DNA from: an uncultured Bacteroides sp.
GTDB taxonomy: Bacteria > Bacteroidota > Bacteroidia > Bacteroidales > Bacteroidaceae
Length of the DNA: 64,000 bases
Assembly (NCBI GenBank): GCA_949289265.1
Contig: CASENE010000001.1
Span: 43,099 to 107,098 of the forward strand
Reading direction: 5' to 3'
The translations under genes and the position numbers were made by a program. Of this stretch, positions 18,914-25,810 are shown piece after piece. Each line of letters starts with the position of its first letter. Position 1 is the first letter of the stretch. The notes below the pieces were generated by a model. It saw nothing but the letters and a program-made list of their open reading frames with translations, was not told the origin of the DNA and did not search any database.

Positions 18914-18921
18914 CAAAGATA
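18914..18921 (-). promoter_or_regulatory. -7 promoter box of parE
   Basis: Minus-strand TATCTTTG is an exact TAnnTTTG match about 24 bases before the parE ATG and decides the start codon. Confidence 0.75.
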
Positions 18922-19050
18922 ATGATTTTTTTGATAAGTCGGGCCGGGGAGGCGGGCTGTTCGTTCCGCTGTTCAGAAAACTTGACTTTTCCGTCCGGAA
19001 TACCTGCCCCCTTCCACGGCTTTCGCTCGTCCGATGTTCGTCTTCCTGGA

Positions 19051-19094
19051 GACGAAGGAGGGACGAAGGAGGGACGACCCGGGGACGAAGGAGG
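19051..19094. repeat. 11-bp tandem direct repeat at the left edge of the AT-rich island
   Basis: GACGAAGGAGG occurs at 19051, 19062 and 19084, with a degenerate copy at 19073, all in strict 11-base register. The base composition switches from GC-rich to AT-rich immediately to the right. The rest of 18922-19200 holds only this repeat and the promoter of the downstream operon. Confidence 0.8.
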
Positions 19095-19158
19095 AGTGCG
19101 CGAGATGCATATTTGCCAAAAAAGTATTCTTAGGATACATATTTTCGAGAATATTTTT

Positions 19159-19166
19159 TACCTTTG
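19159..19166 (+). promoter_or_regulatory. -7 promoter box of the radical SAM/Tyr-peptide operon
   Basis: TACCTTTG matches TAnnTTTG, 34 bases before the first start codon. An imperfect dyad (GTATTCTTAGGATAC, 19124-19138) lies just upstream and could be an operator; no -33 TTTG at ideal spacing is seen. Confidence 0.65.
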
Positions 19167-19200
19167 TGGAAAGAAAATCTTTTCTACATGAATTACCTGT

Positions 19201-20199
19201 ATGCCTAATGTGCTTCTAACAGAAACGTGTGTCCGGAGTTGTCCTTATTGTTTTGCCAAACAATATATGCAGGATGCGGATGTTGGCGATGCTTTGACGT
19301 GGGATAACTTGATTTATATTGCAGATTTGCTTCTGGCTTCCGGCGAACGCCATCTCTCTCTTTTGGGTGGCGAGCCGTTGATACATCCGCAAGTGGCCGA
19401 GTTTATTGCCTACTTGAATAGGCGGGGCATTGCGGTGACTGTGTTTACAAGCGGCATCATGCCTGATAAGAAGTTTGAGCCGTTTGTCGAAAAACTTTTT
19501 TCATTTCCGGATTTGGAAGTGGCTTTTGTGGTGAATGTGAACGAGCCTAAATATTGCAAGCCCTCGGAGTTGGAAAGAGTGAGGCGTTTTTTGTCTGTTT
19601 TCTCTCAACGGGCATCGTTGAGTTTCAATATTTACAGGCTGGACTTTAATATGGCTTTTTTGGCCAATTACATCATTGATTATCATCTGAACAGGCACAT
19701 ACGGCTTGGCTTGGCTCATCCTATTCCCGGGAAGAAAAACCTGTACATATCGCCCGAACATTTTGGCGAGGTGAAGGATAAACTTCTTGCTTTCTTCAGA
19801 GAGTTTGAGAAATTGCATATAGATCCTGGCTTTGATTGCGGTTTCCCGATGTGTATGTTTACAGACGAAGAGTTAGGTAGGGTGTTCAAATACACTGTCG
19901 GACAATGCTCGTTTCAATGTGGGCCGGCCATTGATATCGGTACGGATCTGAGTGTATGGTCTTGTTTTCCGCTTTCCGGATTCAAGAAGCGTAGCCTGCT
20001 GGAGTTTAACAGCTTTGGCGAGATTGTCGATTTTTATCAGGCAGAGATAGAAAAGGTCCGGCAAGAAGGAGGGGGCATTTATCCGGCATGTTCTACTTGT
20101 CTTTACAGACAGAAGCGTCTTTGCTCGGGAGGATGTTTGGCTCATGTATTAAACCATTGGATGGAAGAAGGGAGGTGGAATGAGGATGTCACAGCATAG
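19201..20199 (+). CDS. Radical SAM enzyme 1 of putative RiPP operon, with C-terminal Cys-rich (SPASM/twitch-like) region
   Basis: 332 residues. The 4Fe-4S/SAM motif CxxxCxxC is at residues 10-17 (TETCVRSCPYC), followed by the GGE motif in LLGGEPLIHP. The start at 19201 is the first Met after an in-frame stop. The C-terminal third carries many cysteines: FDCGFPMC, GQCSFQCGP, SCFPLSG and CSTCLYRQKRLCSGGC, consistent with auxiliary Fe-S clusters as in peptide-modifying SPASM/twitch enzymes. It is the first gene of an AT-rich operon ending in an exported Tyr/Asn-rich peptide, so peptide modification is the likely role; the exact reaction is unknown. It overlaps the next gene by 20 bases. Confidence 0.85.
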   Translation: MPNVLLTETCVRSCPYCFAKQYMQDADVGDALTWDNLIYIADLLLASGERHLSLLGGEPLIHPQVAEFIAYLNRRGIAVTVFTSGIMPDKKFEPFVEKLFSFPDLEVAFVVNVNEPKYCKPSELERVRRFLSVFSQRASLSFNIYRLDFNMAFLANYIIDYHLNRHIRLGLAHPIPGKKNLYISPEHFGEVKDKLLAFFREFEKLHIDPGFDCGFPMCMFTDEELGRVFKYTVGQCSFQCGPAIDIGTDLSVWSCFPLSGFKKRSLLEFNSFGEIVDFYQAEIEKVRQEGGGIYPACSTCLYRQKRLCSGGCLAHVLNHWMEEGRWNEDVTA

Positions 20200-20830
20200 T
20201 GGAGAAATGCTTGCAGACGGGCATGCATGTCGTTTGCTTGACTATGGCCAGCAAATGCTTTCGGAGATAAATTTTGATGCTTCGTGGCGTGAGTTTCATG
20301 GGGGCGTCAAAGTGGGTGGAATGGGTGATGTGATGGCGGTTTTGAGGGATATCGACAGGCTGCGGGAAATAGATGTACGTGTCTATTTTCCGGGTGATGA
20401 TGTCCAAAGTTATTCTCATCTGAAAATGTTAGCTTCTTTAGGCGTTGGTTGTGGTTTGTGGCTGGATGAGGAGGTGCAGCTCAGTGATGAGTATTTTGTG
20501 GATTTGGCATCTTATCATTTCATGTCTCCGGTGCCTCATGCGGGGATAGAGCCTTTTGCTTATATTTCATCGCGTCTTGACGAGGAGAAAAACATACGCC
20601 CGTTAGACCTGTACTCGGCCATGGATACCCGGGATGCGGCGGATGCTGATTTTGAGTCGCGCCTGCGCACGTATTATCATCATTTTATGGAATTGGACGC
20701 TTGCGCTAAATGCAAGGCCTTCCGTATTTGTTGCGGATGTCTGAAAAATAATTTTTCTGATTGCGAGCAAGTCATGGGTGAAACGTTGGAATATGTTGTC
20801 CTTGGCGAAAGGTTAAAGAATAATGAATGA
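20180..20830 (+). CDS. Truncated SPASM-like partner protein lacking the radical SAM cluster motif
   Basis: 216 residues (Met at 20180 or 20186; GGAGGT lies just upstream). No CxxxCxxC motif is present. The middle (VRVYFPGDDVQSYSHLKMLASLGVGCGLWL) looks like the late half of a radical SAM barrel. The C-terminus has a Cys cluster (CAKCKAFRICCGC, about residues 175-187, then a later Cys) like a SPASM motif that could hold an Fe-S cluster. It overlaps enzyme 1 by 20 bases and is followed after 3 bases by enzyme 2. It could be a catalytically inactive partner or recognition subunit, comparable in principle to pseudo-rSAM proteins of other Bacteroidales peptide systems. I do not recognise a named family. 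Confidence 0.8.
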   Translation: MRMSQHSGEMLADGHACRLLDYGQQMLSEINFDASWREFHGGVKVGGMGDVMAVLRDIDRLREIDVRVYFPGDDVQSYSHLKMLASLGVGCGLWLDEEVQLSDEYFVDLASYHFMSPVPHAGIEPFAYISSRLDEEKNIRPLDLYSAMDTRDAADADFESRLRTYYHHFMELDACAKCKAFRICCGCLKNNFSDCEQVMGETLEYVVLGERLKNNE

Positions 20831-20833
20831 AAT

Positions 20834-21943
20834 ATGCCTACATTGATATTTAAAGAGACGGAAGCCTGCAATTCCAATTGCATTTATTGTGATGTGATTG
20901 CGCGTAAGCAACCTAAGACGATTAGTCTTGAATTGCTTGAGAGGGTTTTTGCAAGCATCAATGATTATCTGGAGGAGAATCCGAAAGAGTGGATGAGTAT
21001 TGTGTGGCATGGGGGGGAGCCCTGCATAGTAGGGGCTGGTTTTTATCGAAAGGTGCTTGACATTGTTCGCAAGGTTTGTCCTCAGACCATGCAACGAATT
21101 GAATATGATATCCAGACCAATCTTACGCTTATCAATCAAGAATTGATAGATGTTTTCAAAGAAATGGGAATAGATAGGGTAGGAACCAGTTATGAACCTT
21201 ATAAAGGCATTCGCGGATTTGGTGCACAACGGGATTCGGACGCGTATAATCGTTTGTTTTTTCGCGGGATAGACTTGATTGAGCGCAACGGTTTTTCTTG
21301 GGGATTCATTTATGTGGTTACGAAGCGTGTGCTTGACAAACCGCTTGAATTGTTCCGTTTGCTGACAAATTTCAAGGTGCGTGGCGGATTCCAGTTGCAT
21401 CCTGTGTATTCTTATAAGAATGAAGATCCGAATGGTGTGGGAATAACAGCTAAAGAGTTTGCTGATTTTTTAGGGGTTATTTTTAAGGAATGGTGGAGTT
21501 TGCGAGAATTATATCCTTTTGTGGAGCCGTTTTTTTCGTATATGAATCATTATGGGAGAGGGGGTGCTGTTTGCTGTAGTGACAGTGGCGAGTGTGCCTA
21601 TTCTCATATTTACATAGGTCCCGATGGAGAAATCTCTCATTGTGGGCGTTCTTCGGATTGGGACGTGTTTGAGGTGGGGAATATTAGGGATATGAGTGTT
21701 TCGGAGGCATTCAGGAGCGCTTATCGCGAGGATATCGCACGGCGTTCTTCTTATTTGCAGAATAACGATTGCAAGGGATGCGAGTATTTCAAGATATGTC
21801 ATGGTGGTTGTCCTTTGGATGGTTGGAATGCAAAGGGTACTATATTCGCAAAGACGGAATGGTGTTTGAGTAAGAAGTATTTTCTGAAGGAATATTTCGA
21901 GCCAATAACGGGTTTGAAATTTGATGGAAGTAAGTATTTGTAA
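20834..21943 (+). CDS. Radical SAM/SPASM peptide maturase (enzyme 2)
   Basis: 369 residues. The motif CNSNCIYC lies at 12-19 within LIFKETEACNSNCIYCDV, followed by the GGE motif WHGGEPCIVG. A SPASM domain near the C-terminus shows SGEC, IYIGPDGEISHCG and CKGCEYFKICHGGCPLDGW, then a final TEWC. The layout matches anSME-like SPASM maturases, including those that install three-residue cyclophanes. The substrate is most likely the Tyr/Asn-rich peptide encoded 25 bases downstream. Composition is AT-rich compared with housekeeping genes of the window, indicating acquisition. Confidence 0.9.
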   Translation: MPTLIFKETEACNSNCIYCDVIARKQPKTISLELLERVFASINDYLEENPKEWMSIVWHGGEPCIVGAGFYRKVLDIVRKVCPQTMQRIEYDIQTNLTLINQELIDVFKEMGIDRVGTSYEPYKGIRGFGAQRDSDAYNRLFFRGIDLIERNGFSWGFIYVVTKRVLDKPLELFRLLTNFKVRGGFQLHPVYSYKNEDPNGVGITAKEFADFLGVIFKEWWSLRELYPFVEPFFSYMNHYGRGGAVCCSDSGECAYSHIYIGPDGEISHCGRSSDWDVFEVGNIRDMSVSEAFRSAYREDIARRSSYLQNNDCKGCEYFKICHGGCPLDGWNAKGTIFAKTEWCLSKKYFLKEYFEPITGLKFDGSKYL

Positions 21944-21968
21944 TCAGGGATGTCTAAATATTTGAGGT

Positions 21969-22358
21969 ATGGAAAATGACAAAAAAATGACACGGCGTGA
22001 GGCTTTAAAGCGTATGGCGAAAGTTGCTACAGGCATAATAGGCTTGGCAGCATTACCTTCTGTCGTGGCTGATGCGCAATATTATTATAAGTATTATAAC
22101 TACTATAATTCAGGCTATGGGCATGGCGGTTATACGAAATACTATAATTATTACCGAAATTACTACAATTATTATTCTAATTACTATAATTATTCCAATT
22201 ACAGTAATTATATGAACTATAGTAACTATTATAGTAATTATATGGATTATAACAACTATAGTAATTACTATAATGTGTCATACTATTATACCAATTATTC
22301 CAATTACTATCGCAATTATTATAATAGATATTATAATTATCTTAAATTCGGATATTGA
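21969..22358 (+). CDS. Exported Tyr/Asn-repeat peptide, candidate RiPP precursor
   Basis: 129 residues. Residues 1-36 form a signal peptide with a twin-arginine-like start (TRREALKRM), a hydrophobic core (ATGIIGLAALP) and a likely cleavage after ADA36. The remaining 93 residues contain 42 Tyr and 21 Asn and no Cys. Twenty of the 21 Asn lie in Y-x-N triplets (for example Y75-S-N77, Y78-S-N80, Y81-M-N83) and one more site is Y-M-D (91-93). Spacing is mostly three residues, sometimes four. This fits aromatic-x-Asn three-residue crosslinking by a radical SAM enzyme, although a structural or amyloid-like low-complexity protein is an alternative. Its stop overlaps the next start (TGATG). Confidence 0.85.
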   Translation: MENDKKMTRREALKRMAKVATGIIGLAALPSVVADAQYYYKYYNYYNSGYGHGGYTKYYNYYRNYYNYYSNYYNYSNYSNYMNYSNYYSNYMDYNNYSNYYNVSYYYTNYSNYYRNYYNRYYNYLKFGY

Positions 22359-23068
22359 TGTCGCTGAATATTGCTGTGTTTGTGCCAGAAGGCATTGTGA
22401 TTTCTTCGGATACGCTTTCATTCGTGAAAAACGGGGATGATGGCTATTTTTCAGTGGCAGAACGTACTTTCTGCTTGTGGAATCGTTACATCCTGTCTTT
22501 TGCCGGCAATGGCTATATGGATGGATTGCCTTATGGATATTATGTCAATGCCTTTTTGTCCGAATATCATTCGCATGATGTGGAGACAACGGATTGCTTG
22601 ATGAAACTCTTTTCTGGTTTCGTGATGCGGTGTGTCCCTGATAATGAAGAGGTCATTTATTGTGCAGGCTATGATGCCGAAGGGACTCGTCAGATTCCTT
22701 GCCTTTGGTTATGGGATAAAGGACAGATGGCTCGTCTGAATTATGATGAACGCTGTTCTCAGCCGTTGTATAATTATCATACCGTAGGAAATAGTGTGTG
22801 GATAAACAAATTGCTTCTTCCTACTACTTTTGAGGATTCGGTTGTTAATAGGAAAGAGGAGTTTCTGGCAGCCGATATAGATTTTTCTAAGTATTCTATA
22901 TCGACAGCGGTGGAGTTCGCTCATTTCCTGTTGGATTTGACAGGGACAATGGATGTTGTCACGCAAAGGAGAATTACTGTAAACAAATCGTTTACAACGG
23001 CATGTGTAGTTCCTGTGAAAGGCGCTTACATACAGCGTAGAGATATTCAGGCTTCTTTTCTTTTTTAG
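22358..23068 (+). CDS. Proteasome-like Ntn-hydrolase candidate of the RiPP operon
   Basis: 236 residues from the ATG at 22358 (a TTG at 22355 is also possible). After removal of Met1 the chain would start with Ser. Counting that Ser as 1, a Gly falls at 11 and Asp at 17 (EGIVISSDT), the positions of Gly11 and catalytic Asp17 in proteasome beta subunits after Thr1. A later LSFAGNGYMDG resembles the proteasomal AG..xD segment, and TAVEFAHFLLDLTGTMDVVTQRRITV resembles the C-terminal helix-strand. The usual Lys33 is not obvious. I infer an Ntn-type hydrolase or a degenerate relative that may cleave the peptide. It is translationally coupled to the precursor and converges on a GNAT gene with a 4-base overlap. 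Confidence 0.6.
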   Translation: MSLNIAVFVPEGIVISSDTLSFVKNGDDGYFSVAERTFCLWNRYILSFAGNGYMDGLPYGYYVNAFLSEYHSHDVETTDCLMKLFSGFVMRCVPDNEEVIYCAGYDAEGTRQIPCLWLWDKGQMARLNYDERCSQPLYNYHTVGNSVWINKLLLPTTFEDSVVNRKEEFLAADIDFSKYSISTAVEFAHFLLDLTGTMDVVTQRRITVNKSFTTACVVPVKGAYIQRRDIQASFLF

Positions 23069-24201
23069 CTAATCTCTTTCACGAACGCCCGTCTCCGCTT
23101 GTGCTGTTCCGTCCGGAAGTATTCCCATTGGGCCTGCACCTTGCCGTTCAGTTCCAGTTCGGGATTGCTTTCGGCGTATTCAAAGCCCAGCTGTTGGTAG
23201 ACGGGGATGAGGTCGGAGAAGAGCAGGGCGTTGACTCCCTTGTTCTGGTATTCGGGCTTGACGGCTACGAGCAGGAGGTCGAGGATGTGCGAACGCTTCT
23301 TGAAGAACAGGGCCTTGAGCAGGTAGAACCAGCCGAAGGGCAGGAGGCGTCCGTGTGACTTCTGCAACGCGCGGGACAGCGAGGGCATGGAGATGCCCAC
23401 GGCCACCAGTTGGTCGGTTGCGTCGGTGATGAGGGTCACCATGCGCAGGTCGAGGATGGGCAGGTACATCTTGACGTACTGGTCTATCTGGCCTTGCGTC
23501 AGGGCGGAATAGCCGTAGAGGGGCTGGTAGGCTTCGTTGACCAGCTCGAAGATGGCCTGGCCGTATTCTTGGGCCAGCTTCTTGCCGGAGGTGTATTTCT
23601 TGATTTTCAGGTTGTATTTGCGCTGGATGAGGTCGGAGATGCGGCGGTGCTTGTCGGGGATGGCGTCGGGGACGTATATCTTGTATTCCACCCAGTCGGC
23701 GTCTTTCCGGAAGCCCAGGCGTTCGATGTGCTGCGGGTAGTAGGGATAGTTGTAGGTGGTGGCCATCGTGCCCAGCTGGTCGAAGCCTTCGATGAGCATG
23801 CCCTCGGCGTCCATGTCGGTGAAGCCCAGGGGACCTACGATGTCCGTCATGCCGCGCTCCTTGCCCCATTGTTCCACAGTGCGGATCAGGGCCTCGGACA
23901 CTTCCGTGTCGTCCGTGAAGTCTATCCACCCGAAACGGACGTTCTTCTTCCCCCATGCCTGGTTGGCGCGGTGGTTGATGATGGCGGCCACGCGGCCTGC
24001 CAGCCGTCCGTCTTTGTAGGCCAGGAAGTAGTCGGCCTCGCAGAACTCGAAGGCGGCATTCTTCTGGGGGTTGAACGTGTTGAGCATGTCGTCGTAGAGG
24101 TCGGGCACGGAGTAGGGGTTGCCTTTGTAGAGCTCGTAGTTGAAGCGGATGAAGCGCTTCAGGTCGCGCCGGGTGGTGACTTTCTTGATGGTAATGGCCA
24201 T
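23065..24201 (-). CDS. GNAT-like N-acyltransferase family protein
   Basis: 378 residues, GC-rich like the chromosome. The N-terminal part contains ITIKKVTTRRDLKRFIRFN and DGRLAGRVAAIINHRAN, the second half a GNAT-like region ending VAVKPEYQNKGVNALLF (an acetyl-CoA-loop-like QxxGVN). It belongs to a Bacteroidales family of conserved proteins usually annotated only as hypothetical or GNAT; the acyl donor and acceptor are unknown. A full-length paralogue is at 29003-30139 at the head of the polyene/lipid operon. The gene has its own promoter box about 24 bases upstream. Confidence 0.8.
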   Translation of the reverse strand: MAITIKKVTTRRDLKRFIRFNYELYKGNPYSVPDLYDDMLNTFNPQKNAAFEFCEADYFLAYKDGRLAGRVAAIINHRANQAWGKKNVRFGWIDFTDDTEVSEALIRTVEQWGKERGMTDIVGPLGFTDMDAEGMLIEGFDQLGTMATTYNYPYYPQHIERLGFRKDADWVEYKIYVPDAIPDKHRRISDLIQRKYNLKIKKYTSGKKLAQEYGQAIFELVNEAYQPLYGYSALTQGQIDQYVKMYLPILDLRMVTLITDATDQLVAVGISMPSLSRALQKSHGRLLPFGWFYLLKALFFKKRSHILDLLLVAVKPEYQNKGVNALLFSDLIPVYQQLGFEYAESNPELELNGKVQAQWEYFRTEQHKRRRAFVKEIS

Positions 24202-24224
24202 GTTCCTATTTGTTTATGCGGGTG

Positions 24225-24232
24225 CAAAGATA
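24225..24232 (-). promoter_or_regulatory. -7 promoter box of GNAT-like gene
   Basis: Minus-strand TATCTTTG, exact TAnnTTTG match, 24 bases before the ATG at 24201. Confidence 0.7.
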
Positions 24233-24328
24233 ATGCAAACCGAGTGCAGGACAAAACAAACTCGTTTGTTTTTCATGCCGAGGTGCAACTTATCTTATTT
24301 AAAGATAAGGCTTTTCCGCTTCATACAA

Positions 24329-24367
24329 AAATCCCCTCCCGACATTCTTCGGCCGGAGAGGGGATTT
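24329..24367 (-). terminator. Intrinsic terminator of metallophosphatase gene
   Basis: Stem AAATCCCCTC / GAGGGGATTT (10 bp) around a 19-base loop. On the minus strand it is followed by TTTTTG, right after the phosphatase stop at 24391. Confidence 0.85.
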
Positions 24368-24390
24368 GAAGCAATGGTTTGATAGCGGCT

Positions 24391-25332
24391 TTACTTCGTG
24401 TGCGTCACCGTGTGCAGCACCTGCCCGTGTTTGTCTATCATGCGCAGTTCCAGCGTGGTGGGCGTGGCGGAGAGAATGGAGAAGCCCGGCTCGCTGCTGC
24501 AGAACACCGTGCCCTCCACGGGCTTCACCTTGCGGCTGAGCGAGCCGGAGGAGTTGGTGACGTAGTCTATCGGGCTGCCCGCCATGCGGATGTGCTGGAA
24601 GTTGTGGATATGGCCATTGATGTACATGGCTACGTTACTGTGGCGGCGCAGGATGCTGTCCACGCGTTTCTGCATGTCCTGTCGCTCCACGTCGTCCTTC
24701 GAGGTCTCGGCGTAGATGGGGTGATGGCCCACGACGACTACCCAGTCTTCCTTGGCCGAGGTCAGCGTGGCGTCCAACCATTGCAGCTGGGCGTCGATGT
24801 CCTGTTGGCAGGCGTCGGGATACTTGGTGAACTCCTGACGGTACTTGTCGATGAGGGGCGTGGTGTCAATGAAGACAATGCGCACGCTGGTACCTTCTTC
24901 GTTGAACGTCTTCGTATAGTAGCGGGCGGGCATCTCCCAGCGGCGGCTGACATGGCTATAATCCAAGACGGCTTGTGTCGAGCCCCTGTATTCATGATTG
25001 CCGCAGATGGGGTACCAGGCTATCATCAGTTCAGGGTGCGAGTAGATAAGCTCATAGTTTGTCATCCACAGCGGGTCTTCGGTAGAGATGACGCCCTCAA
25101 AGTGGTGTACGTCGCCCGCAGCAATGACACATTCAGGGCCTACTTCCTCGGCCATGACGCCCATCAGTTCGGCGATAGACTTCTGGTCATAATAGCCGTT
25201 GCGACCCAGGTCGTTGGCGATGTAGAAGTTGCACTTGTCGTCGTAGACGCTATAGTCTATCTTCGGTTGAGTTTGGGCCAGGGCCCAGTTGCCCAGCAGG
25301 GCAACAGCAAGTAAAAGGAATAGTTTCTTCAT
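24391..25332 (-). CDS. Secreted purple-acid-phosphatase-like metallophosphoesterase
   Basis: 313 residues with a signal peptide (MKKLFLLLAVALLGNWALAQ). Five metal-ligand blocks are visible in order: NDLGRNGYYDQ, AAGDVHH, GNHEY, GHHPIY and GHIHNFQH, as in type 5 (tartrate-resistant) acid phosphatases. Block 2 has GDVHH where GDNFY-like sequence is common. It should hydrolyse phosphomonoesters in the periplasm or at the surface. It follows a TonB-dependent receptor gene on the same strand, separated by a 23-bp repeat array and its own promoter box; together they may serve phosphate or organic-phosphate uptake. Confidence 0.88.
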   Translation of the reverse strand: MKKLFLLLAVALLGNWALAQTQPKIDYSVYDDKCNFYIANDLGRNGYYDQKSIAELMGVMAEEVGPECVIAAGDVHHFEGVISTEDPLWMTNYELIYSHPELMIAWYPICGNHEYRGSTQAVLDYSHVSRRWEMPARYYTKTFNEEGTSVRIVFIDTTPLIDKYRQEFTKYPDACQQDIDAQLQWLDATLTSAKEDWVVVVGHHPIYAETSKDDVERQDMQKRVDSILRRHSNVAMYINGHIHNFQHIRMAGSPIDYVTNSSGSLSRKVKPVEGTVFCSSEPGFSILSATPTTLELRMIDKHGQVLHTVTHTK

Positions 25333-25379
25333 TGTTTCGATGATTTTTATTGTTTGATAATTCTTATTCTTATATACTG

Positions 25380-25387
25380 CAAAGATA
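25380..25387 (-). promoter_or_regulatory. -7 promoter box of metallophosphatase gene
   Basis: Minus-strand TATCTTTG, 48 bases before the ATG at 25332 and immediately beyond the repeat array. Confidence 0.7.
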
Positions 25388-25419
25388 GGTACTCTTTCTG
25401 GAATCTTTTAGGAACCGAT

Positions 25420-25810
25420 ATACCTATATGTCTGATGTTGATGTCTTGATATAGCTGGTACTCATATCTTAATAGGACTGATACCCATATCTTAATAAGA
25501 CAGATACTGATATCTTAATAGGACTGATACCTATATCTCGATAGAACTGATATCCATATCTTGATAGAACTAATACTAATGTCCCGGTATAGCAGATGCA
25601 GATATCATGATATAACCCTTACTTACATCCTGATGTAGCTTATCAAAAGGTGTACGGCTTTCCATATATAAGGTGTACACCTTTTCATGTATAAGGTGTA
25701 CACCTTTTAGGTTACTAGATTCGGGTATAGCTATGTGTCAGATTCCTGTATCATCCTATATCATATGCCTGTATCGAGGGATGTCAGATTCCTGTATCGG
25801 TGATGGTCAG
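25420..25810. repeat. 23-bp periodic degenerate tandem array, about 17 units
   Basis: From about 25420 to 25810 the sequence divides without gaps into 17 units of exactly 23 bases (25443, 25466, 25489 and so on to 25788). The early units share the core ATCTTAATAGGACTGATA. Units at 25650, 25673 and 25696 share GTGTACACCTTTT, and the last ones ATTCCTGTATC. Sequence drifts along the array while the period is kept. The last unit covers the stop codon of the TonB-dependent receptor (25807-25809). It has no unique-spacer pattern and no coding signal; it fills almost the whole 474-base gap. Confidence 0.85.

Noticed and set aside
18890-18914. Upstream GTG start for parE
   Set aside because: It overlaps the -7 promoter box, so it could not be in the transcript; the ATG at 18890 is used instead.
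21969-22358. Tyr/Asn-rich peptide as a mere low-complexity artefact
   Set aside because: It has a proper signal peptide, coupled start and stop signals with both neighbours, and a non-random Y-x-N spacing, so it is treated as a real gene, although a structural or amyloid role remains possible.
25420-25810. Possible CRISPR or minisatellite-encoded peptide
   Set aside because: No repeat/spacer alternation and stops in all frames; the signal is periodicity, not coding.
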